A stretch of DNA of 64,000 bases from Mesocentrotus franciscanus (Eukaryota; Echinodermata; Echinoidea; Camarodonta; Strongylocentrotidae), in NCBI GenBank assembly GCA_037976565.1, contig CP137668.1, forward strand, positions 34,672,088-34,736,087, in the 5' to 3' direction. The notes under the pieces were generated by a model. The model ran no database searches and was not told the DNA's origin. It was given only the letters and a program-made list of their open reading frames with translations. Below are positions 23,672-35,348 of the stretch, in pieces. Position 1 is the stretch's first letter. Every line of letters starts with the position of its first letter. A program made the position numbers and the translations under genes.

Positions 23672-25235
23672 GAAGATTATTTGTGTAAACGATCATAGTT
23701 ATACAATATAAAGATAAAATGTCTTTGAAATTGAATATAACATGTGGTGTCCCTCAAGGTTCCGTTCTTGGACCAACATTATTTTTACTACATATAAATG
23801 ACCTGCCTAACTCCACAAACTTTTTTAATTTAAGATTATTTGCTGATGACTCGAATCTATTTAATACTTTTAATACTAAACAAAAATATTGATTTAGAAA
23901 TTGTAAGTGAAAATTTAATGAAGGTGCAGGAATGGTGTAATGCAAATGAAGTCACAATTAACCTGCAGAAAACAAGCTATATGATTATGAAATCCAAACG
24001 TAGTTCAATACACAAAAAAGGATCTGTGAGAATATCAAGATCAGATATCAAATAGGTATCCGTTGCATCATTAATATTTTGTAGGAATTGAAATTGATTG
24101 TCACCTTTCATGGAAAGAACATATTCAGACAATAAACAAATGCATACGAAAGAAAGTAGGCATTCTGTTTAAACTGACACATTTTGTTCCCAAGAACATA
24201 CTTGTGTTATTATATCAGGCTTTTATCCAGCCTCACCTCTCTTATGGAGTAGATAGAAGTATGGGGGAGCAATTACAAAAGTAATCTCAATTGTATATAT
24301 TTAAGTCAAAAATGGCAATGAGAGCAATTACATTCAGTCCACTTAGAACAGACTCCAAACCTCTTATTCAAAGTCTAGAAATATTAAATATTTTTAAACT
24401 TCATGAACTTCTTGTATCAACATATTTTATGTATGATTGGGTAAAAGGTGTTTTACCACACTCTTTAGTCGACTATTGTCGGATGATACAGCACAGATAT
24501 GCAACTAGGAGAAAAGAAAGTGGCTTAGCTTACTCTATCAACCAAAATGTAAGACAACGCAAAGGCAATTTTGTATTTCGTTTGTAGGAACAACGCTGTG
24601 GAATGATCTCCCAGATGAAATTAGATTAAAAACATCGAGGTTATCTTTTCGGAGACATCTTTCCACCTACCTTCGATGCAAATGACGTGAGCTCAACCCC
24701 ACCCCCTTTCGTTTTTCCTTTGATTTTACTTGTCTTCCTTTTATATATGTATACACTTGCTTGTTAACGATTATAGCTGCCCTTAAGCTTTTACAGGAAT
24801 TTACAACTTTGTGTTTTTCTTTCTTGATTTCTTTTCTTTTAGAAGTGTAAAAAAGTTACATGATACTGTAATATTTTGTTGTATATACGTAAATACAAAA
24901 CAAACAAGTTTTACATTCATATGTATTAACAAATTAAAAAAAATCTTGCAAAAGAATGGAACTAGGCTCGACTAGCACTTGTGCTAACTTCTAGTTCCCA
25001 TTAACAACTTCACCTAAATATTAGTAATACACATATTTACGTGTATATCTTTTGTACATTTACTAGTATGCAGAGCTGTCTAAATATCGTTTTAAAACCA
25101 TTACTGTTCAATCAACATTACTCTTCTGTTATGTATACATGTATCAGTATGATTCTTTGCATTGTATGATTGTTCATACGTACTGTCATTATTGTGATGT
25201 GTTGTTAATAAATTCAAATTCAATTCAAATACCTG
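23672..25235 (+). mobile_element. Interrupted LINE, right part (RT palm to 3' tail)
   Basis: Resumes the element broken at 20982: ITCGVPQGSVLGPTLFLL near 23740, FADDSNLFN near 23840, INLQKTSYMIM near 23960, FVGIEIDCHLSW near 24080, then the C-terminal YATRRK segment and the ending GTTLWNDLPDEIRL...LRCK, stop near 24682. A 3'UTR follows to the tail TTCAAATTCAATTCAAAT at about 25213-25230. Several stops and frameshifts. Confidence 0.75.
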
Positions 25236-25413
25236 TTACAAGCTATAAGCTTCTCAGTATACCCCTCCACATTGTTTCCATTACTTTATTGTTCTAGTTC
25301 TCAATATGTTCATTATTCTCTTTTTATCTGAAATCAATGTAAATGAAGACTATAGACTGATACCTCCCCACGATTTCACATATTTGATACTAACAAGAAA
25401 TCACAAGACTAAT

Positions 25414-25523
25414 GGGGCGTTGCAAGAAAGTTGCAATTGATTGCAAGTTGCGATTGATTGCAATTTGCAAAATTTGCCACTGATATTTGCAATCGATTGC
25501 AACTCAACTTTCTTGCAACGCCC
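25414..25523. mobile_element. Palindromic MITE, GGGCGTTGCAAG ends (1)
   Basis: GGGGCGTTGCAAGAAAGTTG at the left pairs with CAACTTTCTTGCAACGCCC at the right. The inside is made of TTGCAATTGATTGCAA-type words, so almost the whole 110 bp can fold. Preceded by ACTAAT. Confidence 0.7.
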
Positions 25524-25636
25524 AAATAGTCTCCTAAATTTCCTTGGATTTTGTTAGGATTTAAGTTTTTGACAATTCAATGAAATTAACTAGATCTAGC
25601 TTTTATTCTCCCCTCTCTTTCTCTCTCTCTTACTAA

Positions 25637-25749
25637 TGGGGCGATGCAAGAACGTTGAGTTGCGATCAATTGCAAATTTGCAATTAATCGCAAGACTTGC
25701 GCTTGATTTTGGAGATTTGCAATTGATTGCAACTTTCTTGCAACGCCCC
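25637..25749. mobile_element. Palindromic MITE, GGGCGTTGCAAG ends (2)
   Basis: A second, more diverged member: GGGGCGATGCAAGAACGTTG at the left, CAACTTTCTTGCAACGCCCC at the right, also preceded by ACTAAT. It lies only about 110 bp from the first. Confidence 0.7.
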
Positions 25750-26809
25750 ATAAGACATTGTGGGACTGTACAATGTTATGCCAATGTTAAAGAAACATAT
25801 GGAGTAATACATCTATTTATTTTCGAGGCCTGTGTGACCTTAAATTATATTTCATTTGAAAGAATAACTAATATCCTGTTTAATGATACCTTATTATTCA
25901 TAACGCTGCTGTCACGCATGATTGAACAGCTGCCATATTTTAAATGATTGTTAAGATCATACTGTATAGCAAGTTCGGGCTGAAGCAGTTAATTGAGGTC
26001 AAACGCCCTTACGCACCGTAATTATTTGAGTCTCAAAACATTTGCTGACATATTCGCATTGATTTTGTGAATTTAAAAAGAAAAGGTGAAATGTCAATTC
26101 GGACTTAAGAAAATGCTCATTTACAAGCACAATTTATGATATTCTCTTTTGTTATGATCACAAAATCTTGAATATCTTTTTCATGAAAGTCTACTGTCAC
26201 TATCTTTGGCAGTTTATTAACAACTTTTCATTCTTGTATTGACTTAATCTTTGAGGTTAGTAAACCTGTGAGTTTCCTTGTGCTGTTCGAGACAAAAACT
26301 TTATGCACCTTTATACACATCTTATGTATGTGAAATGATGCAATGGACAAGTGAACAGAGAGATCTTAGATGAGACAAGATGTTAGTAGGCTGTTTTAAA
26401 TAATTTTAGGTTAACCTGTCGATTGAAACTATGTCATTTGAACGCTTAGATGCATTGGACCACTTTAACAATGAAGCATGCACTGAAGCATAAAGCAGAA
26501 TTTAACTTTTAAAATGATATAATACCAAAGTTTAACATGAATATAGCCTGACCCACAATCAGTGCATCTGCCCAAACTTGGTACAAGGTGATTTTGACAG
26601 CATTTTTCTCAAAACCCTGGTGCTCAGTTATTCGTGGCAGGAAAATTATGAATATGGTATCAGTATACAAAAAACAAGTTACTCTTTATCGTGAAGTAGA
26701 TTTCAATGTTACATTTATTATGACTTTTTAATTATACGCAACAAAAGTTGGGTATACCTTTAAAAAAATGTATAAACGCACTGTATGGCCTAAAACGTAC
26801 GATCTCTAC

Positions 26810-27500
26810 AGAGGTGGCGCTCCCGGGGATGGAGGGGGCACAGTGCCTTCTACTTTTTCGAGGAACCCAAAAGTAGCCCTTTATTATTTCGGAAAAATGC
26901 CCCTTTACTTCAGATAAGTGTCCCTCCGTCCTTTCCATAAGTGCCCCTTTTCACCTCTGATAAGTGCCCCTTTTCCTAAGTTTGTAATAATTGCATTTTT
27001 CCCTTCAAAGAAGTGTCTCGTTACATCTCTAAAGAGTGCCCCGTTTTAGGTATGAGAAATACCCATTTTCAGCTCTGATAAGTGCCCGTTTTAAATTAAA
27101 AAAAATCCCCTCGTTACTTTTGATGTAATTGCCCTTTGATAAATACCCCTTTTATCTATATTTTCCACAGTCGCTTACAAATTGTACCCCTTAGCGGTCA
27201 TCTAAAGAGCCATATCTACCTTCAAAGAATCGAAGCAGCTTTTTTTACTGACAGGTACCCTTTTTTTAAAACCACGATAAAAAGTACTGGCCGAGGGGAC
27301 AAGGGGTACAATGCCCAAATATTATATGAACGAACTGTATCGGCTTTTAGAAATATAATCATGTTCGTGTTCATACCTACCATCCTTTAAACCTCATGTC
27401 CTTTTGAAATTCATAGAATTCCAAGGTAATCATTTGCTCTTTGTTCAGGATACAGGTTCATACAATGTAGGTGTCCCTCCCCTTTCCCCCAGAAAGCGCC
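26810..27500. repeat. Degenerate short tandem phrases (AAGTGCCCCTTTT)
   Basis: Variants of GATAAGTGCCCCTTTTCA recur every 20-40 bases between about 26880 and 27160, after GGGGATGGAGGGGGCACAG, which resembles the head of the element at 51916. No coding frame. Probably a decayed TIR element full of internal repeats. Confidence 0.45.
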
Positions 27501-28274
27501 CTTATTTAGAAGTAGTAGTAGTAGTATGGTATTTATTGAATCATGCATTTACTGGTGCACCCCCACTTTGAAGGACGCTTCGCTGCAACTGGATCTCCAT
27601 CTAAACTTGCCCCAGCTCCGTCCAGCCTAGCCATATAGGGTTAGATCGGGGGGTTTATCCCCAAATAATTGACTAAGGGGAAATGGCCTATGTAATCACC
27701 CCCAATGTTATGCATATGTTTATGATAAAATGCTCATCGTAAAGGCTTTCACATTGCATAAATCCCAGCTAAATGAGTCTATACACAAACAAAACAATAT
27801 ATAAATCATACTCGTAGGCCCATTCCCAAATAATATAATATATATATATATAATTATTATCAATAAACAGAAATTGATAAAAGACGACCCCTCCCAAAAA
27901 TCGTACTTTCCAAAAGTTTGATCGCTGACGCTGGTTGGGGCTAGTATACAGTAGCAGTAGAATATACAAGCAGGCCTTATTTTCCAGGAATTCTCGCCAC
28001 CGGCCAGGTTTTGGTGTCATCGCGGAGTTTTCCCTACTAGACAGTGACCAAGATTTGTGAGCTGTGTCTGCAAGGGTAAGTGGTAATTAATTAAGGCTAA
28101 TTATGTGTTCTGGAAGAGTATGAATAACAATACACTTGGCAATGCGATCGTCCATGCCGTTAGTCTTATTAAAAAAAATAACCTAATTGATAGTCGACGA
28201 AAAGTCATAGCCAAATATTTAGCCCATTATTTCAGATGTTAGTTTTGCTCATGTTTGAGATGGCTTGGCAAACA
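27501..28274. other. Intergenic DNA with possible LINE tail
   Basis: (TAG)n at 27513-27526 followed by GGTATTTATTGAATCATGCA could be the 3' end of a minus-strand LINE. (TA)n at 27838-27853. No gene seen. Confidence 0.4.
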
Positions 28275-28496
28275 TGTAATGGTACTTTTCTCGGACTGGT
28301 GGAGACCGATTTACGGCTTTGGTTACCTTTGTAGTGATATAGTATACAAATAATGAATGCTTATGAGTTCAATAGTGCGAATATTTTCATGAGTTTGTAA
28401 GGGGTTAGGAAATTACCCTGTGACCTGTAGAGGGCGGAGTGCTGAGACAAGCCGGCACTCTTTGCTTGTCCCTCTCACATGTTCTGTCTGTCTGTC

Positions 28497-29263
28497 CAGG
28501 CGCGGATCTACGGGGGTTAGGGTTTACCCCCTTGGGCGGCCAAAAAAAAATAAAAGAAGAAAAAAGGAAAAAAAAGAAAGAAAAAAGAACGCACACTGGA
28601 GAGAAACCCTTTCAAGTGCAAATATTGTGAGAAGATATTCAACTCATCTGGTAACTTAACCAAACACATGATAACTCTGGATATATAAACTGTGTATTAA
28701 ACTGTTACTTGATTTAAATAGACGTTATCATGCACTGCTTTTTATGGTCTCCATTGTGTTAGTGGATGCCAGGAAAAACATCACTTACGGGGGTTCAAAA
28801 TAGCCACACACAAAATCGCCTCGCCGCTACGCGGCTCGTGGACAATGCGGAGCATCGTCATTGGGTCAAACTGTTTAAACCGTTACTTGATTTAAAAAGA
28901 CGTTATCATGCACTGCTTTCTATGGTCTCCATTGTGTTAGTAGATGCCAGGAAAACATCACTTACGGGCCGGGGGTTCAAAATAGCAACAACAAAAATCG
29001 CCTCGCCGCTACGCGGCTCGTGGTCGATGCTCTGCATCGTCATTGGGTCAAACTGTTTAAACTATTACTTGATTTAAAAAGACGTTATCATGCACTGCTT
29101 TTTATGGTCTCCATTGTGTTATTAGATGCCAAGAAAACATCACTTACGGGGTTCAAATAAACAACAACAAAAAAAATCAGCTCGCCGCTTCGCAGCTCGT
29201 GGACGATGCTCTACATCGTCATTATTTTGGTCACCCCTTAGCAAAAAGCTAGATCCGCCCCTG
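28497..29263. mobile_element. TIR element with 175-bp repeats and zinc-finger fragment (copy B)
   Basis: Ends CAGGCGCGGATCT and AGATCCGCCCCTG, flanked on both sides by CTGTCTGTC (28488-28496 and 29264-29272). The inside has three of the 175-bp units also found at 14.3-15.0 kb. At about 28588-28685 lies a sequence that, with one base skipped, reads a C2H2 linker and finger (THTGEKPF then CKYCEKIFNSSGNLTKH), missing its last histidine. No transposase seen. Confidence 0.75.
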
Positions 29264-29303
29264 CTGTCTGTCATTGGTCTCGAGATCTCGACAACCTCAC
29301 AAC

Positions 29304-29331
29304 TGGCGACCGAAGGATGGGATTCGAACCC
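29304..29331 (+). other. Candidate retrotransposon primer-binding site (tRNA-Ser-like)
   Basis: TGGCGACCGAAGGATGGG followed by ATTCGAACCC resembles the complement of the 3' end of tRNA-Ser(GCU), including the T-loop, with about two inserted bases. It sits just after the candidate LTR end, where a minus-strand primer site belongs. The tRNA comparison is from memory of the tRNA family. Confidence 0.5.
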
Positions 29332-30037
29332 AAGTGGAGGGCGGCGTGTGCAACAGCAACATCATCGACGAGGGTGACAAGACCATGACCGGAAGACCTC
29401 GCAAAGAGTCAAGTAGATATGTACGTCAAGAACTCGTATAGTTTTAGAAGGTGTGCTGTTCATTGAATATTAGTCGTGGAACGATAATAGTTATGCCTGG
29501 ACACATTGAACATAATTTAGCAATGAGTGATAGAGCGACGGCGATGTGCATGACAAGGTGATGAAAAAACATTGCTCAAGAACTCACTATAATAACTCGC
29601 TTCAAGAACTCTCTTCGGGAACTGGCTTTAAGAATTCGCTTCAAGAACTTGCTTCAAGAATGTATTTTTAAGTTTTAAGATAGCTGTTTTCATTGATGAT
29701 TGATATTGCTTGGTATTAGGAAATATGTTTGTTTTTAAACTGAATGCGTTTATGAGGTGAATAGATGTGATTGAATTAAGAGTATTACTTTCATGGAAAG
29801 GTAATTAATTATCTTGATATTGACGTTATTGGAAATTTGAGAGTCGGTCAAGTTTGAGAATGTTTAGATTCAATAGATTTATTTTTGAAGTCGGATTGGA
29901 ACATGTGATAGTACCTTTGGTTATTGATATTTAAATTCTTTGGAATGTGTAGTTAAAGGATTAATTTCAAAGTGACTGTATTTTATGATTTAAATCAAAG
30001 TTTTTGAGACTAAGATATACATTAGGCAAGTTTTTTA

Positions 30038-30547
30038 ATGCAATTGGCACATAGTTTGTTAATTTTTTTGTTAATATTTGCCGATATGGTTTTGTACGTT
30101 AAGGTTGAAGAGAGGGGATGGAAATTAAAGTTTCCTTTGATGGGTACTGATGGGCCCCTCAGCCTAGAAGCATTACAAGCCAATTCTCCCATGGCCAAGG
30201 GGCTGGTGTATTTAGACACAGACGGAGAGGAGGTAGTTGTACCTGCTATCGGGGGAGATCCATCCAATAGGGAGTGGGGTGATGTTTTATACCGGCCACT
30301 TCTCCAACCTAAAGAGGAAGACGGGGATATTGTCCGATGGCAGTTGGAAAAGTTGTTGTCCTGCCCCCACCCCCAGATTATTATGGCACCGGAAAGAAAG
30401 CTGCCCACATTTGGAGGCCGGCCAGGAGAGGTTGCAGATTTTGTCAACTCCATGAGGAGTGCTTTCGCCAAGTACGCCATTCCCGACCAACAACAAGGGG
30501 CATTCATCCTAGATTATCTCAAAGATGGACCTATTTTGCGAAAATAG
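30038..30547 (+). pseudogene. gag-like fragment
   Basis: A 169-codon frame whose C-terminal third (LPTFGGRPGEVADFV, then SMRSAFAKYAIPDQQQ and FILDYLKDG) resembles the start of the retrotransposon Gag domain, with its pattern of F.G.P.....F...F...F. The first 20 residues look membrane-like and are probably not a real start; an internal methionine before APERKLP is an option. It stops in the domain and has no nucleocapsid knuckle, so it is truncated. Confidence 0.45.
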
Positions 30548-31680
30548 GTCGTTTTGGGGGAAGTCTGTCACCAAAAAACCACCCCCTTGTGCTTTAGACA
30601 ATTTTTTTACCAAAAGACCCCTTCTTTCAAGGTAGTTGTTGGAGTTTGATTGTGCGTTGCTTTCATATCTGAGTCCCCCGGATATTGACCATGCAGGGGA
30701 ACCCGGCGCATAGTGGAACGCGGGGCAAAGTGAAACACGCCCGGTACATTTTTGTTTATGCTGCCATCTATCTAAGTTCATGTGCCAATAACACTGCAAC
30801 GAGGATGCATCGTTTTTTACCAGAGTTGCGCGAATACGTCAGATATGTGTACTTTTTACGGAAAATATCCGTTTTTCATACATAAAAAATATAAGTATAT
30901 TATCTGCTAAAATAATGTGTTTATGCCGAATTATCAAGAAAGCCATATTAATGATGGATGGGCTTAAGCTTAACTTTATACATCGTAGCACCGCTAGTAA
31001 TCATTGGCCCACGTCAAGTAATGCCTGTCTGTACAATTTCACTTGTTCTGGGCGAAGTGGATGGGGCATAGTGGAATGTGTTACAGAGTGTTTCACTTTG
31101 CGCGCCCCGGAGGTACGGGGCGAAGTGGATTTTTAATATTTTCATAGTGTTACAACGTGTTTCACTTTGCCCCGGAGGTCCGCACATCATGCACATCATA
31201 AAAGGGGTCCGCGCGGCTGACGACTTCTAAGCTATATCTCTGGACTGAATGAGCACAAAGACTCTCCTGAAACTCGATTTTCACTAGTTGAAGTTACCCA
31301 AATAAATCTAGACATGGCAAAGAAATCGGTAATTTTTTGTAATTATTTCATAGTTTTCTACATAACATTTTATTCGAATTTAATAGCAACTGAGCAAGTA
31401 GTAGTGAAACTAGTTTGGTATGACAGTTAGCCTTAATATAGGTTAATGTATGCCATTCACCTGCTATTCGAGTTTTAGTCAGGTATGTGGATCACCGTGG
31501 ATGCTACCTGTTGCTTAACTTCTACATACTATGATAGGCCTATATGTTTGCAGTTTGCAACATTTTTCATAATAGGCCTATGACTGGAGAATGATGACAA
31601 AACCCGCAGCATTTATGCGCAATAATAAGCGTCTCGGATGCCTTACTGGGCGCACCGTGATTATAGCTCGGGGGCTTCAT
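30548..31680. other. Intergenic DNA with inverted repeats
   Basis: GGGGCAAAGTGAAACACG (30722-30739) is matched exactly in reverse at 31156-31173. Related words (GGGCATAGTGGAATG, GGGGCGAAGTGGATTT) recur between them, so the stretch 30696-31183 is probably a small TIR element. No gene seen. Confidence 0.5.
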
Positions 31681-31682
31681 GC

Positions 31683-32760
31683 TGGCGCGGATCCAGGATT
31701 TCTTAGGGGTGGGGGCCAAATTTGAAATTTTTCGAGCTACATATTGGTACGTAATGATGACCAGCAGTCGCGTTATGAGCAAAAACCTTTTTTTTTTTGG
31801 GGGGGGGGGCGCAGAAAATAAAATGCCACATCACCCCACTCTTACAAACAGGCCCCGCAGGCATTTTACAACGGTCAGATACGCATTAAGGGGCCGCCTT
31901 AGCCCCCCTGGTGAGGTCGAGGGGGCGGAGCCCCCTGAAGCTCAGGGGTTTAAGGCATTTAATTACGGTCAGATGAGAATATTTTGATACCTTATTTGTG
32001 ACACTGGCAGGACACTAATTGGCGTGGAGTCCAGGGGGCGGAGCCCCCAGAGCTCGGAGGTGTTAGGCATTTAATCACGGTCAGATGAGCATATTTTTGA
32101 TACCTTATTTGTGACACTGGCAGGACACTAATTGGCGTGGGGTCCAGGGGGCGCGGAGCCCCAAGAAACTCAGGGGTTTTAGGCATTAAATTACCGTCAG
32201 ATTAGCATCCAGAGGTCCGCCTTAGGGCCCTAGGTGAATCCAGGGGGCAGAGACCCCGGAAGCTCAGGGGTTTTAGGCATTTAATCACGGTCAGATGAAC
32301 ATATTTTGATACCTTATGTGACACTGGCAGGACATTAATTGGCGCGGGGTCCAGGGGGCGGAGCCCCCAGTATCTCAGGGATTCTAGGCATTAAATTAAC
32401 ACCAGATGAGGGGCCGCCTTAGGGCCGTAGGTGGGGTCCAGGGGGCAAAGCCCCCAGAAGTTCACGGGTTTTAGGCATTAAATTAACCTCAGATCAGCAT
32501 CCAGGGGTCCGCCTTATAGGGCCCTAGGTGGAATCCAGGGGGCAGAGCCCCCGGAAGCTCAGGGGTTTTAGGCATTTAATCACGGTCAGATATGCATATT
32601 TTGATACCTCATTATTTTGTGACACTGGCAGGTCACTATTCTTTCTTTCTTTCTCTCTTTCTTTTTCTCTTTAATATACTTTTTCAAAAAAGGGGGGGAG
32701 GAGCTCGAGACCCCCGAGCCCCGCCGTTCCGCGGGCCCTGACATGTAGGCCTCTATAAGT
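31683..32760. repeat. G-rich minisatellite-bearing element
   Basis: After a GCGCGGATCCAGG head, units of about 90-115 bp repeat from about 31880 to 32625. Each joins GTCCAGGGGGCGGAGCCCCC (self-complementary GGGGGC/GCCCCC), GCTCAGGGGTTTTAGGCAT and, in longer units, GACACTGGCAGGACACTAATT. It ends in a TTTC run and a CCGCGGGCC-rich end. Non-coding; probably a TIR element with internally expanded repeats. Confidence 0.65.
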
Positions 32761-32924
32761 ATATATTTCTTGCCTGACTGTAAATTGAGGAATTTGTCAT
32801 TTTCCAACAAACGCATAAAAAAGTATAATTTACTAAAAAGTGAGGAAAATTTTTGGAAAATTATGTCATGTCAGCAACATATGTTAATCACCGGTATCGA
32901 ATAAGAAATAAAACACGTTTCAAT

Positions 32925-33556
32925 TGTATTGGGCCCCCTCCCCCATCAGTACGCCAGTCGGGCCCCCTCCTATGGTCTATCCGATCTAAACATTGTTGGC
33001 GGGGAAATTGCAACTGATCTCCCCTACCTTTCTTCTTTCTCCTTTTTTTCTTTCCCTTTCTCTCCTCTTTCCCTTTCCCTTCGAACTGATCTCCCCTTCT
33101 TTTCACCCTTTTTTTTCTTCTTCTTCCTCTTTTTTGTTCCCTTTTAGCTCTCCACTTTCCTTTTTCCCTTCCTTCGCTCTTTTTTTTTGGCGGGGGTGGG
33201 GGGAGAGGCAAGAGCCTTTTGGCCCCCCTCCCCCGATCCACAACTTGTTGGCGGGAATTGCAACTGATATCCCCCTTCTTTTCTTTTCTTCTTCCTCTGT
33301 TTTTCCTTCCATTTATCTTCTCTTTTCCTTCTTTCTTTCCCTTTCCTTCCTTCTCTCTAGCCTGAGGCAAGGCCCTTTCGCCCCCTCCCCCCCGATCTCC
33401 TTTTTTCCCCTTTTCTTTTCTTCTTTCTCTTTTTTCTTTCCCTTTCTCTCCTCTTTCCCCTTTCCTTTCTTTTCCTTCTCTCTCTCTCTCTCATTCTTTT
33501 TTTTGCGGGGGGGAGGGGCCAAGGCCCGCTCGCCCCCCTCCCCCTGGATCCGCGCC
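32925..33556. repeat. CT-rich asymmetric repeat block
   Basis: The plus strand is almost pure pyrimidine for long spans and is organised in 2-3 units of about 240 bp, each headed by TTGTTGGCGGG-AATTGCAACTGAT. It ends CCCCCTGGATCCGCGCCTGG, the right end type of the GCGGATC elements. Long frames on both strands are composition artefacts. Confidence 0.7.
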
Positions 33557-34463
33557 TGGGGGCTACTACTTGTCAACTTCACAAAGGGAGGACGACGGGG
33601 CTATATATAGGGCACTTCCATAATCACAAGCCTAACTTAGGCTTGTGTAGACTCCATTTTAGCCTCATTTTAGCTCACTGGTTAAGGTTTTCTACATGGC
33701 ACATTCTCATGTCACTCAAACCATGCATTTGGCTTTTCTTTCTTTTTTCTTCTCTAGATTCTTTTTAATAACCCTAAGTTAGGCGCAGCACTTGCCATCG
33801 TATTATATGCATGCGCCAACAGCCACAACGATAGGTCGGATGCAGGTATGCCTCGATATAAATGATTTACGAGGTACTAATCCCCTGACTGACATGGGGC
33901 ATACTAATATATTGAGTCATTGATTATATGAGAAAATTAATCGAAGCCCGTAATTGTCATAATTCAATTCAATTCAAATTAGGTTTTATTCAATCTCGTC
34001 AAAAAACATCATACATACAATTATATTTTAAAAAAGCATTAAAAGCATAGGCCTATAAAAAGAAAAACATAGAAAACGGGAAAAACGGGAGTGAATAGCT
34101 TTATGAGAAAAAATGAAGAAATTAAGGCCTTCTGTTTTGTTACTGAAAGAATAATTGTCATAGACAAATAAAATGTATACAGCTACGTGAACTCAATTAA
34201 CTGTAACATAGGAAAAAACTGCGATAAAATGCAATACAAATTCTTTTCAGATGACATAATAAGTATTAACAAGTATTAAAAGGTATTGAAATTGGAGTCT
34301 TGGTAGTGTGCTAATGTGACATGAGTACAAAACATGTATAAGCATATTGCACATGAAGAAAAATTGGAAGTCTTTAGGTATTGTTGGTCACAGTAAGAAT
34401 AGCAGATAAAGAATGTACTGAAAAACATCACCAGAAGAGAAAGAGGTGGAGAGGAGGAGGGAG

Positions 34464-34501
<38 letters not shown>

Positions 34502-34574
34502 AGAGAGAGAGAGAGAGAGAGAAACAGAGAGGAGGAGGGAGAGACGAAGGGAGAAAGAGGAAGAGGGAGAGAGC

Positions 34575-34605
<31 letters not shown>

Positions 34606-35348
34606 GCAGAGAGAGATAAAGAGAGAGGGAGGGAGTGAAATAGAAATAGAGAGGAATGACCAGAAATAAAGAAGAGAAAAGGAAATTTGAAAAGTAGCAA
34701 GTTCAAATAGAGAAAAGGGATGAGAAATTAAGTGACTGGAAGGATAAAAGTACATGCAATATCAAAAGAAGAATGAATGGAATAACCTGCTATGCCAATC
34801 ATCATGACAGTAAATATTGCACATAATTATATTACTGAAATATATGTTCATATAACATACTGATTATTACAAAAGCCTCTATTTGTTATTCAAGGATCGA
34901 GTGAAAGATGGGATGGGAGAATTTTGGTACCTCATAGTTCTCATCTTAGGCAAGGACAGAGTTGTTAACCAAAAAGGGATATTAAAGAGAGAAAGAATAT
35001 AACTTCAGTGAACTTGGTCTATTTAAATATGCATGCCCTTCGCTTATTAGACCTACTTCATCATGTTCAAATCATATTTTGTAATTTGTAAACTTGAAAC
35101 AAGACCTAGCTCTAGCTACGTAGCCAATATCAATTAAATTTTATTCTATACATCTCATCTAAACATTGATTCATCTGTCAGGTTAAAGCTTATACAAGTA
35201 TGGACACGATCACAGGGACACAATGGAGACACAATCTAAATTCTACATTCTAGCCCTCTTATATAGAGAATAGATGTGACGTCAAAACCCGTCTCTACAT
35301 TATACGCCCGCATTACGATCACTTCTTGTTTAGTATTTAGACCCGTCA
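33557..35348. other. Intergenic DNA with LINE tail and GA microsatellite
   Basis: (AATTC)n at 33960-33976 followed by AGGTTTTATTCAAT looks like the 3' end of a minus-strand LINE, about 140 bp long. (GA)n with AAAC interruptions occupies 34460-34640. No gene seen. Confidence 0.5.

Larger units (their letters stand above)
25236..26800. other. Intergenic DNA holding two small MITEs
   Basis: Apart from the two palindromic elements listed separately, I see no gene or repeat ends up to about 26.8 kb. Confidence 0.5.
28275..30547 (+). mobile_element. 5' end of a Ty3/gypsy-like LTR retrotransposon, broken
   Basis: A candidate LTR starts TGTAATGGTACTTTTC (28275) and, once the inserted TIR element is removed, ends near 29301, about 240 bp in all. 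It is followed directly by TGGCGACCGAAGGATGGG (29304), a primer-site-like sequence. A gag-like frame lies at 30038-30547. No protease, RT or integrase follows and no second LTR was found, so it is a 5' fragment. The LTR left border is tentative; the primer site and gag are better supported. Confidence 0.5.

Noticed and set aside
30038..30547. Host secreted protein (hydrophobic N terminus)
   Set aside because: The C-terminal half resembles Gag and a primer-site-like sequence lies upstream, so a retrotransposon origin is more likely.
32993..33610. 205-codon frame of F, S, P and L
   Set aside because: Product of CT-rich repeat composition; the reverse strand also gives long K/E/G frames.
34276..34755. 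Long frames of S/L or R/E repeats
   Set aside because: Caused by the GA microsatellite.
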